Below, piece by piece: positions 55,214 to 63,853 of a stretch of DNA of 64,000 nucleotides. A program made the position numbers and the translations under genes. This stretch comes from Shinella sp. H4-D48 (lineage in GTDB: Bacteria > Pseudomonadota > Alphaproteobacteria > Rhizobiales > Rhizobiaceae). The stretch covers positions 496,001 to 560,000 of the forward strand of contig NZ_CP093338.1 of NCBI RefSeq assembly GCF_022637395.1, read 5' to 3'. Below the pieces are notes generated by a model. That model searched no databases and was not told the DNA's origin. It saw only the letters and a list, made by a program, of their open reading frames with translations. Position 1 is the stretch's first letter. Each line of letters starts with the position of its first letter.

Positions 55214-56511
55214 TTCGCCACCCATGCGTTGCCGTATTCCATTCTTTTCAGCCATTCCTGCCAGAAGACGCGCAACGGCAGCTCGTCGGAAACCGGACCG
55301 GTCAACATGCCCTTGGCGCCGATATACTCCCTGCCGGTATCGAGATGACGGCCGGTCTGGACCCAGGCGACTTCCTCAATTTCAAGGCCGGCCTGGCATT
55401 CTTCAAAGTTCGCCAGATCATCCGGCTCACCAAAGGACGGGAAATCCTCCTGCAGGCGCATGCGCAAAGAATTGACCTCATCCGGCAGGTCGTCGGCCAC
55501 GAGCGCCGTTGCATACCAGTTGATATGGGTCTGGTTGACGCTCTGCGGCTCCAGCACCTGTATCTGGTTGCCAATAATCAAAAGGTTCGGGAAGATATTG
55601 AGGTTCATGCCCGAGCCCATGACGACGTCGAGCGCGGCTTCTCCCTTTTCACCCAGTCGCTCGCGAATGACGCGGGCATAGGTATCTTCACCGGGCATCG
55701 GCGCCGATTGATCCCAGTAGCGCGTGATTTCGGCACGCTGGTCGATGAATGTGCCGCCGTTTCCGGAATCGGAAACCGTCTGAAGACCATCGTCAACATT
55801 GCCGAGGGCCCATTGCATGTCGACGCCACCGCCGTAGCGATCCTTGCGCATGCGCAGCAGCGATGCGTGCGAGAAACCGGGATGATAACCGTCCGCCGCA
55901 TTGTCGTAGATCAGTTTCCAGTTGCCGGCACACATGAGTTTGTGCTGTCCGCGGCGCAGTTGAAGCTCCGCACCCGGCCAGCGGTCGAGCCATTCGTCGA
56001 GCAGCGCTGCCGCCGGGCCGAGATGGATCTTCAGGTCGGGTAAGTCGTTATTGAACGTGCCGAAAATGAATCCGCGATAGCTTTCGACGCGCAGCTTACC
56101 CAGGCCGAGTTCGCTCTTGTCGAAGGAAGGCCCGTAGCCGTCCTCCATCGGCACCGCTGCAAGCTCGCCCGTATTGGTGAAGGACCAGTTATGATAGGGA
56201 CAGGTGAAACGGCGGGCATTGCCCTCGTCCTGTCGACAGATCGTGGCTCCGCGGTGGGTGCAGCGGTTGAGCAGTCCGTGGAACTTGCCCTCGCGGTCCC
56301 GGGTCACGATGATGGGGCGCAGGCCGAGGCGCTTGCGCACGAAGTCGTTCGGGTTCGGCAGTTCGCTGGCATGCGCCAGGAAGGTCCAGGTACCGCCGAA
56401 GATGCGGCTCATCTCAAGATTAAAGATGCTGTGATCTGTGTAAAGGGTACGGTGAACCCGCCGGTCTTCGATCAAATGACCGAAGCCCCCTGTTGTAGTG
56501 TGAACGTTCAC
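55210..56511 (-). CDS. Rieske aromatic-ring-hydroxylating dioxygenase alpha subunit (AtdA3 type)
   Basis: The 433-residue catalytic subunit has the Rieske centre Cys84-x-His86 and Cys104-x2-His107 (NRCTHRGATIC, FTCPYHNWS) and the mononuclear iron site with His210 and His215 and bridging Asp207 (DNAADGYHPGFSHASLL). It starts with GTG 56511, supported by AAGGAAAA. It adds both atoms of O2 to an aromatic ring. The neighbouring glutamine-synthetase-like and amidotransferase genes indicate an aromatic amine, via its gamma-glutamyl adduct. Confidence 0.94.
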   Translation of the reverse strand: MNVHTTTGGFGHLIEDRRVHRTLYTDHSIFNLEMSRIFGGTWTFLAHASELPNPNDFVRKRLGLRPIIVTRDREGKFHGLLNRCTHRGATICRQDEGNARRFTCPYHNWSFTNTGELAAVPMEDGYGPSFDKSELGLGKLRVESYRGFIFGTFNNDLPDLKIHLGPAAALLDEWLDRWPGAELQLRRGQHKLMCAGNWKLIYDNAADGYHPGFSHASLLRMRKDRYGGGVDMQWALGNVDDGLQTVSDSGNGGTFIDQRAEITRYWDQSAPMPGEDTYARVIRERLGEKGEAALDVVMGSGMNLNIFPNLLIIGNQIQVLEPQSVNQTHINWYATALVADDLPDEVNSLRMRLQEDFPSFGEPDDLANFEECQAGLEIEEVAWVQTGRHLDTGREYIGAKGMLTGPVSDELPLRVFWQEWLKRMEYGNAWVAK

Positions 56512-56537
56512 GTCAGTTTTCCTTTGTTGCTGCCGTA

Positions 56538-58037
56538 TCAGTAGCGTGTGAAATACTCACGGTGCTCCCATTGGGTGACGGCGTCGGGGTCCTTCTCCCA
56601 GTCGGGTTCAGCGGCGAGGAAGCGGTTGATTTCGCTCTTCTTCATGCCGACGAGCCAATTGATGAACTGATCGCCCATCGCCGCCCTGAAGAACTGGCTG
56701 TTGTCGAGGGCGGCCGTCGCTTCCATCAGATTGGTCGGTAGCTTTGGCCGGTGCATGGCCTCATAGGGGCTGGCCTCGACTGGACCGGGATCGAGCTGCC
56801 GTTCCAAGCCATCGCAGCCGCTGAGGATTTGCGAGGCGATGTAGAGATAGGGGTTCGCACCCGGCTCGCCGATGCGGTTTTCAATATGCGAAGAACGGTG
56901 ACCGGGACGGCCCTGGACGCGCACCATGGCGGCACGGTTGTCGTAGCCCCAGGTCGAACGATCCGGCGCCAGCGAATTCGGCTTGCGGCGACGGTAACCG
57001 TTGACCGTCGGCGTCGTGAATACAGACGCCTCTACGGCATGTTCGAGAAGGCCAGCGACGTAGGCCTTGCCGGTTGGGGAAAGCAGCTCGCTTGTGCCTG
57101 GAGTGGCGACGAAGGCGTTGCGAATGCCCGGCGAGGACAAGCTCTGATGCAGATGCCAACCAGACCCGACGAAGCTTGGGAAGATCGGCCGCGTCATGAA
57201 GGTGGCATGCAGGCCCATGCGGGCCATCGTCTGCTTCACCATCGAGCGGAACAGTATCATGGAATCGGCGGCCTTCAGAGGGTCCTGGACGTCAAAAGTG
57301 AATTCCAGCTGCCCCGGCCCCATCTCGTCTTCCATGGTGCGAAGCGGCAGGCCGAGCCCCAGACAGTTTTCGGCAAGGGAATCGGTGATGTCGCTGATCC
57401 GATCCTGTTGGTCTTCTGACATATAGGCAAACCCGCGCCACAGTGCCTCGACCGTCGGAGGCGTCGGCGGCACGCCGAGCCCGCCCATATGCTCTTCGCC
57501 GAGATTGTGGTCTAGGACGCGGGTAACATAGAATTCGACTTCCAGACCGGTGACGAGTTCGAAGCCGAGCGCCTTCAGCCGCGAGATCGACGACTTCAGC
57601 TGATTGCGCGCGTCAAAGGGCACAGGCTTGCCGTTGCGCAGATAGATGTCGCAAAGCACCCAGCCAACAGTCGGCGCCCAGGGCAGGACACGGAAGGTGA
57701 GCGGATCAGGCACGAGGATAGCATTCGAGAAGCCATGCATCTCATCAAGGCCGATGCCGCCGGTCTTGCCAAAGGGATTATAGGCGACGCCTTCGGCGGA
57801 ATCGAAGCTGAAATAGGCACTGGTGAACTCCACGCCGTCACGCAGCGCCGACTTGAAGGCGTCGGGCAGCAGCGTCTTGGAGCGTAGCTTGGATTGCGCA
57901 TCCGGCACCGAGACGCGGAAAGTCTTCAGCTTGCCGCTATCGACCAGCGCTGCAATGTCGCGCGCTGCTTCGTGCTGCTCGTCCGTCCAGAGTCCAAATT
58001 CTTCGATAAAGCCGGATAATACCGGTGCATTGTCCAT
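56538..58037 (-). CDS. Glutamine-synthetase-like gamma-glutamyl-amide synthetase (AtdA1/TdnQ type)
   Basis: The 499-residue protein has the GlnA catalytic fold: Glu166 and Glu168 in LEVEFYV, GQLEFTFD (242-249), His295-Leu-His297 in GSGWHLHQ, and the ATP/Glu-binding VNGYRRRKPNSLAPDRSTWG. It is longer at the N-terminus than GlnA and, like PuuA and AtdA1, likely joins glutamate to an amine with ATP. It is first in the dioxygenase operon. ATG 58037 follows AGAGGGAA. It is unlikely to be a housekeeping glutamine synthetase given its neighbours. Confidence 0.9.
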   Translation of the reverse strand: MDNAPVLSGFIEEFGLWTDEQHEAARDIAALVDSGKLKTFRVSVPDAQSKLRSKTLLPDAFKSALRDGVEFTSAYFSFDSAEGVAYNPFGKTGGIGLDEMHGFSNAILVPDPLTFRVLPWAPTVGWVLCDIYLRNGKPVPFDARNQLKSSISRLKALGFELVTGLEVEFYVTRVLDHNLGEEHMGGLGVPPTPPTVEALWRGFAYMSEDQQDRISDITDSLAENCLGLGLPLRTMEDEMGPGQLEFTFDVQDPLKAADSMILFRSMVKQTMARMGLHATFMTRPIFPSFVGSGWHLHQSLSSPGIRNAFVATPGTSELLSPTGKAYVAGLLEHAVEASVFTTPTVNGYRRRKPNSLAPDRSTWGYDNRAAMVRVQGRPGHRSSHIENRIGEPGANPYLYIASQILSGCDGLERQLDPGPVEASPYEAMHRPKLPTNLMEATAALDNSQFFRAAMGDQFINWLVGMKKSEINRFLAAEPDWEKDPDAVTQWEHREYFTRY

Positions 58038-58422
58038 AACTAAGTTCCCTCTTTTTTAAAGTTATGGAGGCATGTTCGATATTTTACATATTTCTGTCAA
58101 TATGAAAAATTGCAAACGTCAAAGTTTATAACTTCCCAAGCCGGGCTGCCGAGATGCGCAGGGTTGGCCATCGACGAAACAGTTAAACCGTGATGTCAGA
58201 TCATGCTGCTCTGGAGAGCCGCGTGCCGGGCTTGGACAAGCTTGATAGTGGCTGCCGTGTAACGTACCGAATCCTGCAACTTGGGTCTTCCAAACGCCTT
58301 TTTACGTGCAAAAAGGAGCGCCGCAGAGAAAAGTCCGTCGCGCGATATTCGCCGAGCTGGGCTTGTCGCAGGGCGGGCGGTCGCATACAACCAAGGCGGA
58401 TAGGAGTGCGAGACAGGGTGGA
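58038..58422. promoter_or_regulatory. Divergent control region, dioxygenase operon/RpiR
   Basis: A 385-bp gap between the glutamine-synthetase-like gene and the RpiR start. Close to the former it is AT-rich and holds the inverted repeat CATATT-TCTGTC-AATATG (58087-58104), a fair operator candidate. The frame of RpiR is open back to 58306 but without a ribosome site. Confidence 0.5.
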
Positions 58423-59313
58423 ATGACGGCAAAAGAAGGAGTCGGCGGAACTGTTTCACAGCGCATCAGGGTGCTTAGGGACCGCCTGCCGCCGGCTGAA
58501 CTCGCCGTAGCCAATTCAATTTCAGACAACTATCCAATGGGCGGCCTGATGCCTGTCGTCCAGTTGGCAGCAAATGCAGGGACCAGCCCGCCGACAGTGG
58601 TGCGCTTCGTCAGGAAGCTCGGCTTTGAAGGCTATCCGGAGTTTCAGGAAGCCCTGCGCCAAGAAGCGCAGAACCGGCTGTTTTCGCCAGTCGGCAGCTA
58701 TCCCGACAATCGCGACTTTTCGGGTGAACTTTCTGCTGTCGGGCAGGCGCAACATGTCTATCTAGAAAGCATCCGCAATACCTTCGCGTCGCTTAGTGAC
58801 GCCGAAATCGCGAACGCCGTGCGGCTGCTTTGCGCTCCCGAACACGACATCGTCGTGATCGGCGGCCGATTCAGCCAAGTTCTGGCGCAGCAACTTTATC
58901 GGTACTTGTCGATCCTGCGGTCGGAAGTCCGGCTCTCGGTGCCGGATATCCATAGCCTCGTTGATCTCAGGCCCTCTACCGTCGCGGTCGTCTTCGACTT
59001 CCGCCGCTACCAGCAGACAACGATCAACTGGGGCATCGAGGCAATCAACAAGGGTACAAAGATAATTTTGGTGACGGATCAATACCTGTCCCCGCTCGCC
59101 TCGAAGGCCACGGCCTTGCTGACGGCTAGCAACAAGGGACCGGAGCCCTTCGATTCCATGACGGCCGCCTTCGCTCTAACAGAACTATTGATTTCCGAGA
59201 CGGCCCGTATGCTCGGCGAGCCCGCTCGCAACCGGCTCTCCGAATTCGTCCAACGCCAAGACGACGAAGATCGTCTGATCCTCAAGTTCGAGCCTCCGGC
59301 GCGCGACTCCTAA
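58423..59313 (+). CDS. RpiR/MurR-family transcriptional regulator
   Basis: The 296-residue protein has an N-terminal HTH_6 (SQRIRVLRDRLPPAELAVAN, AANAGTSPPTVVRFVRKLGF) and a C-terminal SIS domain (EHDIVVIGGRFSQVLAQQLY, TVAVVFDFRRYQQTTINWGI). SIS domains usually sense phosphosugars; RpiR members also act in amine and amino-acid pathways in rhizobia. It is divergent from the dioxygenase operon and likely controls it. ATG 58423 is preceded by AGGGTGGA. Confidence 0.92.
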   Translation: MTAKEGVGGTVSQRIRVLRDRLPPAELAVANSISDNYPMGGLMPVVQLAANAGTSPPTVVRFVRKLGFEGYPEFQEALRQEAQNRLFSPVGSYPDNRDFSGELSAVGQAQHVYLESIRNTFASLSDAEIANAVRLLCAPEHDIVVIGGRFSQVLAQQLYRYLSILRSEVRLSVPDIHSLVDLRPSTVAVVFDFRRYQQTTINWGIEAINKGTKIILVTDQYLSPLASKATALLTASNKGPEPFDSMTAAFALTELLISETARMLGEPARNRLSEFVQRQDDEDRLILKFEPPARDS

Positions 59314-59435
59314 AACGTTCTGAACAGACAGTTAAAGCGGACACGAGCGCCACCGCAGGCCTCAACGTTTCGGGCACGCCGCCACGAATGACAGCGGCCC
59401 GTTTGTTCAAGACAGCCTGGGCGAATGGAGCGCTT

Positions 59436-60545
59436 TCAGAGCGAACCGTTGTTCGACCGATATCGCGCGAGCCAGTGAGCATAAGGCGCCGGTAGCGTCC
59501 ATGCGGGATTCTCCTTTCCAAGCGCCATTGCGAGCTGGTAGGGATAGTGCGGATTGGCCAGCATGGCGCGGGCCATCATGACCACGTCGAGCTGGTTATC
59601 CGCTATCGCCTTTTCGGCGTCGCTGGGGGCGTCGAGAAGCCACGCGGAGGCCACGGCAATACCTGTTTCCGACCGGATACGCGAAGCGAACGGAAGCAGG
59701 AACGCCGGACCCCACGGGACATTACCGACGGGAGCAGAGAAACCCATGCTCGTGCTGATAAGATCGAGGCCACCGGCCTTCAGCTGCTTTATCACTGCGA
59801 TGGACTGCCCGAGCGCCTCTTCGTCCCGGCCATCGAATTCGACGATGCCGAAGCGAACGGTCAAGGGCAGGCTCTCCGGCCATACTTCGCGAATGGCAGC
59901 CAAGGTCTCGATCATAAAGCGGTTCCTGCCAGCCTGATCACCACCATAGGCATCGGTCCTCTGGTTGGAATAGGCCGAGAAGAAGCTGGAGGCCAGGAAA
60001 CCATGCGCGAAGTGGAGTTCAAGCCATTCGAATCCGGCGTCCTTCGCCCGTCGTGCAGCGGATACAAAATCCGCTTTTACACGGGCAATATCTGAAACCG
60101 ACATCTCTCTCGGTACTTTCGAAAGAGCGCCGCCGAAGGGTATCGCCGAAGGCGCTATAGTCTCCCAGCCGCGGGGATCGTCTGCCGGTATATGATCATC
60201 GCCTTCCCAGGGAAGGTTCACACTTGCCTTGCGGCCTGCATGTCCGATCTGGATACCCGCAACAGCACCCGCAGCTTTGATCGACGCCGCAATCTTGGCC
60301 ATGCCTTCAGTCTGTTCGTCCTTCCAAAGGCCCGTGCAACCCGGCGTAATGCGCCCTTCGGGCGATACGGCAGTCGCCTCGACGATGACAAGACCGGCAC
60401 CGCCGCGGGCAAGACTGGGATAGTGCGTGAAATGCCAATCGTTCACGAAACCGTCCTGCGCCTGATACTGGCACATGGGAGCGACAGCGATGCGGTTACG
60501 AAGGGTGACATCTTTCAATCTGTAGGATGAAAATAAAGCTGACAT
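59436..60545 (-). CDS. Old Yellow Enzyme family NAD(P)H:flavin oxidoreductase (NamA/YqjM-like)
   Basis: The 369-residue FMN enzyme has NRIAVAPMCQYQAQDGFVND (with the YqjM-type Cys), GQ-type IQIGHAGRKASVNLPWEG, LHFAHGFLASSFFSAYSNQR-TDAYGG region, and VMMARAMLANPHYPYQLA for phosphate binding. It reduces activated C=C bonds such as enones or nitro compounds. Divergent LysR at 60686. It might serve aromatic breakdown in the cluster next door, but belongs to a separate unit. Confidence 0.93.
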   Translation of the reverse strand: MSALFSSYRLKDVTLRNRIAVAPMCQYQAQDGFVNDWHFTHYPSLARGGAGLVIVEATAVSPEGRITPGCTGLWKDEQTEGMAKIAASIKAAGAVAGIQIGHAGRKASVNLPWEGDDHIPADDPRGWETIAPSAIPFGGALSKVPREMSVSDIARVKADFVSAARRAKDAGFEWLELHFAHGFLASSFFSAYSNQRTDAYGGDQAGRNRFMIETLAAIREVWPESLPLTVRFGIVEFDGRDEEALGQSIAVIKQLKAGGLDLISTSMGFSAPVGNVPWGPAFLLPFASRIRSETGIAVASAWLLDAPSDAEKAIADNQLDVVMMARAMLANPHYPYQLAMALGKENPAWTLPAPYAHWLARYRSNNGSL

Positions 60546-60685
60546 TTTGAACTTGCTCTTCTTGATAGGCCTGTGAACGGGTTTTGTGAGAGGAGAAATA
60601 GTGGCGCTGATTTGAGCGTGAAAGTGGATCAATCCCTAAATTACTGTTACTGAATTGGATAACAGTGATAATTGAGGTTGTGCTT

Positions 60686-61603
60686 ATGGATTTCGTCCAA
60701 AAGCTTAGAGTGTTCGTGACCGTCGTTGAACATGGCAGTTTCACGAGAGCGGCAGATGCTCTCGCGATGAGCCGACCGAGCGTCACCAACAGCATCGCGG
60801 ACCTCGAGCAGGAGGTAGGAGCGCGCCTCCTCCACCGTACGACCCGGCGCTCCGCCTTGACGACCGAAGGCGCACTTTTCTACGATCGCGCTACCGAAGT
60901 GCTTTCAACCGTCGGCGAGGCCCGCAATTTTTTTGGTGGAGGAAATGCACTGCCTCGTGGCCGGCTGCGTATCGATATGCCCAACTCGATTGCCAAACCT
61001 GTCATTATCCCACGTCTTCACGAGTTCTTTCAAAAGTATCCCGAAATAGAGCTTGCCTTGGGTGTCAGCGACCGACCGGTCGACTTGATCGCCGATGGCA
61101 TTGATTGCGTCCTGCGCATCGGCGAAACCACGGACAGCAGCCTCATCAGCAGTGTGATCTGTCATCTTCCGGTGGTTACGGTAGCTTCTCCAGATTACAT
61201 TGAAAAATACGGCACGCCGAAATCCATTCAAGGCCTCGATGGGCATCGCGGTGTGAACTACTTCGTCGGCCGGTCGCGTCGCGTACTTGACTGGCACTTC
61301 GTCGTAAATGGCGAGGACGTCGCAGTCCGGATGAAGCAGGCTATCCTCGTGAACGACGGCTACGCCTACACCACTTGTGCCCTCAACGGGATAGGTTTGG
61401 CACAGGCCCCTCGATTGATGTTTCACGAGGACTTGGTCGCCGGAAGGCTTGTGGAGGTTTTACCAGAGTTAAGTGGCAGGCCGCGTCCTGTCTACGTGAT
61501 GTATCCCGCGCGACAATACCTCGCCCCGCAGGTGCGCGTCTTCGTCGACTGGGTAAAGTCGATCTTCGTAATTCCGGACACAAGATGGACAAGGGTGGGT
61601 TGA
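60686..61603 (+). CDS. LysR-family transcriptional regulator
   Basis: The 305-residue protein has a LysR helix-turn-helix (LRVFVTVVEHGSFTRAADAL, SRPSVTNSIADLEQEVGARL) and effector domain (LRIDMPNSIAKPVIIPRLHE, PVDLIADGIDCVLRIGE). ATG 60686 is chosen; a GTG seven codons upstream also opens the frame. It is divergent from the Old Yellow Enzyme gene over 140 bp, a typical LysR-target arrangement. Confidence 0.92.
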   Translation: MDFVQKLRVFVTVVEHGSFTRAADALAMSRPSVTNSIADLEQEVGARLLHRTTRRSALTTEGALFYDRATEVLSTVGEARNFFGGGNALPRGRLRIDMPNSIAKPVIIPRLHEFFQKYPEIELALGVSDRPVDLIADGIDCVLRIGETTDSSLISSVICHLPVVTVASPDYIEKYGTPKSIQGLDGHRGVNYFVGRSRRVLDWHFVVNGEDVAVRMKQAILVNDGYAYTTCALNGIGLAQAPRLMFHEDLVAGRLVEVLPELSGRPRPVYVMYPARQYLAPQVRVFVDWVKSIFVIPDTRWTRVG

Positions 61604-61683
61604 GGTGCCTGAAGCTCTTGAGGGGATTGTTTGATCCAACGGTTTGATGGTGCGATCCTTTCCTTGGAATGGAAGATCCCCTA

Positions 61684-62280
61684 TGAGACAAGTTCGTCAC
61701 GGAAGCGCCCACGGCCACGCACGCTGTCCGAGCAGCAATACAGCGATCGCAAGCTTCGCTCGCGCAAATAAGCTAGGAGTTGGGCATCAACCCCAAGACC
61801 ATTGCGAAGTGGCGCAAGCGCGCAACGGTGGAGGATATGAAGACCGGTCCATCGGAACCGCGCTCGACGGTTCTCTCGGAGGCTGCGATCGTGGCTTTCA
61901 GACGCTATACGCTCCTGCAGCCATCCATCCCTCACCTGACGCGATCTGCGCTGCATCGGTGCCTGCAGCGACATGGCATATCGCGTCTGCCTGATGTGGA
62001 GGGTGACGAGCCTAAGCGGTCGAAGTTCAAGCGCAACCCCATAGGGTTCTTCCATATCGACATCGCCGAGGTTCAGACCGCTTAAGGCAAACTATATTTG
62101 TTCGCCAGTATCGACCGCACAAGCAAGTTCGCCGTGACCGAGTTCGTCGACAAGGCCGACAGGAAGAGCGCTTGGGAATTCCTTCAGCATATGCTCGAGG
62201 CCGTGCCCTACCAGGTCCATACCATTCTCACCGATAACGGCCTCCAGTTCGCAGAGCAGCCTCCCTCCAAGCGCAGATGT
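61684..62280 (+). mobile_element. Decayed IS481-type transposase
   Basis: Pieces in order match IS481 transposases: GINPKTIAKWRKRATVEDMK (helix-turn-helix linker), PSIPHLTRSALHRCLQRHGI, PKRSKFKRNPIGFFHIDIAE (first catalytic Asp), FASIDRTSKFAVTEFVDKAD and HTILTDNGLQFAE (second Asp). The N-terminus is frameshifted near 61780, a stop lies at about 62083, and the C-terminal third with the catalytic Glu is missing. It cannot be active. Terminal inverted repeats were not found. Confidence 0.85.
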
Positions 62281-62319
62281 CCTCTCCGCTCCTCACCGTC
62301 GTTGTGAGCGATACAGGTC

Positions 62320-63033
62320 TTACCTTGCCAACTTGGCGAACCCCTTGGCGAGAATGGGGCCGGTCGGACGTTGGATTGGCGAACCACCTTCATCTTCGAG
62401 GGTTATCTCGTAGAGCTGTGCATCCTCGGGCGTGGGAAGTGACCACCCCTGCAACTTCGCCGAACGTGCCTGGTCAAGTACTCCGAGAGACATTGGCCCC
62501 ATCTCCGCCGAAGGTAACGTCCAGACCTGCATTGTCTTATGGGCTGGCACAGCGAAATCTGTCAGTAGCCTGACATTCGCAGTGTCGTTTCCGTAATCCT
62601 CCACCACCGCCTGCACCTCACCCGCCTCGTTCATGAGCACCGCTATAACGAGTGGGTCGAGCGACCGTGTCATGCTCCACGTCAGGCCAATAGCCAGAAC
62701 GACCGAGGCAGCCATTGCCGAAATGGCGGCCGCTCGCCAGCCGGAACCCTGATTGTTATTGGCTGCGGAGACAGGATTAGCCGCAACTGGAAGCGAAGGC
62801 TTCGGCCGGTCGGGCAGTCGAGAAGAAACGGCATCCCACAGGCTTGGCGATACATCCACTGGGGCGAGGCCCGTATCGAGCGGCAGGAATCGTTCGCGCG
62901 CCTCATCAACGGCCCGCCTCAAAGCCACATTGCGCTCGATCTCCGCCTCGACATATGCCCGTTCGGCTTCTTCGAGCAAGCCGAGCACATATTCGTCAGC
63001 GACTGCGGGGATATCGTTGGGCTCCAATTTCAT
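62320..63033 (-). CDS. Anti-sigma factor, RskA-like
   Basis: The 237-residue protein has an N-terminal zinc-less anti-sigma domain (VADEYVLGLLEEAERAYVEA), one TM (ISAMAASVVLAIGLTWSM) and a C-terminal RskA domain (KTMQVWTLPSAEMGPMSLGV, ITLEDEGGSPIQRPTGPIL). ATG 63033 overlaps the sigma stop (ATGA). It holds the sigma factor at the membrane until a signal triggers release. Confidence 0.92.
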   Translation of the reverse strand: MKLEPNDIPAVADEYVLGLLEEAERAYVEAEIERNVALRRAVDEARERFLPLDTGLAPVDVSPSLWDAVSSRLPDRPKPSLPVAANPVSAANNNQGSGWRAAAISAMAASVVLAIGLTWSMTRSLDPLVIAVLMNEAGEVQAVVEDYGNDTANVRLLTDFAVPAHKTMQVWTLPSAEMGPMSLGVLDQARSAKLQGWSLPTPEDAQLYEITLEDEGGSPIQRPTGPILAKGFAKLAR

Positions 63034-63644
63034 GCCATACACTCCCGCAGTGAGGAAAGGCCCCGCCTTATCCAGGACTTGGCGGTGCCGAGCGGCAGCC
63101 GCAGCCTTCCGGCAATCTCGCCATGGGTGTATCCCCCGACATAGGCCATCAGGATGCCGCGTCGGCGTATCTCTTCAAGCCCGTTGAGGCACTCGTGCAA
63201 ACGGCTGTTCCGGTCCAGCGTATGCCAAGCCGCCATGATCTCGTTCAGCTGATCGGAATCTTGCAACGCTTCCACCTGATCGTCGCCGACCAGGTCCTCG
63301 CGACGCCCGTCACGTAACAGATTGAGTGCGCGGTTTCGGACAATCGAATAAATCCAGCCCCGCGCCGAGCCGCGCCCCGGCGAATATTGATGCGAATGGG
63401 TCCAGATGCGGATAAAGCTTTCCTGCACGACTTCTTCCGCAAGCTCACGTCTTCGCAGTATCCGTTGTGCGACCGCCACCAGACGTCCGGCTTCCTGGTC
63501 GAATATCCGCTTCAGCCCGTCTCGGTCTCCGTTTGCACAATCGGCAAGCGCTGCTTCGAGGTCTGTCGACTGATCCGTCACCGAGGCCAAGCGCCTTCTC
63601 CTGATGTCTATCTTGGGCAGAGCGTTCGTCTCTGCTGTTGCCAC
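63030..63644 (-). CDS. ECF RNA polymerase sigma factor
   Basis: The 204-residue protein has sigma region 2 (LKRIFDQEAGRLVAVAQRIL, LAEEVVQESFIRIWTHSHQY, ARGWIYSIVRNRALNLLRDG) and region 4 (RRGILMAYVGGYTHGEIAGR, LPLGTAKSWIRRGLSSLREC). It belongs to the SigK/RskA-linked ECF type. It starts with GTG 63644 without a strong ribosome site, so an internal start is possible. It probably drives itself and the divergent DUF4394 gene. Confidence 0.93.
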   Translation of the reverse strand: MATAETNALPKIDIRRRRLASVTDQSTDLEAALADCANGDRDGLKRIFDQEAGRLVAVAQRILRRRELAEEVVQESFIRIWTHSHQYSPGRGSARGWIYSIVRNRALNLLRDGRREDLVGDDQVEALQDSDQLNEIMAAWHTLDRNSRLHECLNGLEEIRRRGILMAYVGGYTHGEIAGRLRLPLGTAKSWIRRGLSSLRECMA

Positions 63645-63853
63645 GCCGGCATGTTCTCGTCCAGTCCAGACGCTCCGCCGGCGCGAAATTCACCTTATTG
63701 TGACAACACCTAAGATGGCGATCGGGATGCAGCATCGAAAATATTCTTCGTGGCTGCATCCGCAGGCGGTTTCTCATGTGTCTCCTGATGGAGAGCCTGC
63801 ACACGGCGTACGCCGCAAGCTCTCACCCACATGAAACGCAACTGGAGAACAAC

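Noticed and set aside
56538-58037. Housekeeping glutamine synthetase
   Set aside because: Neighbouring dioxygenase, reductase and GATase genes and the extended N-terminus fit gamma-glutamyl-amide synthetases better than ammonia assimilation.
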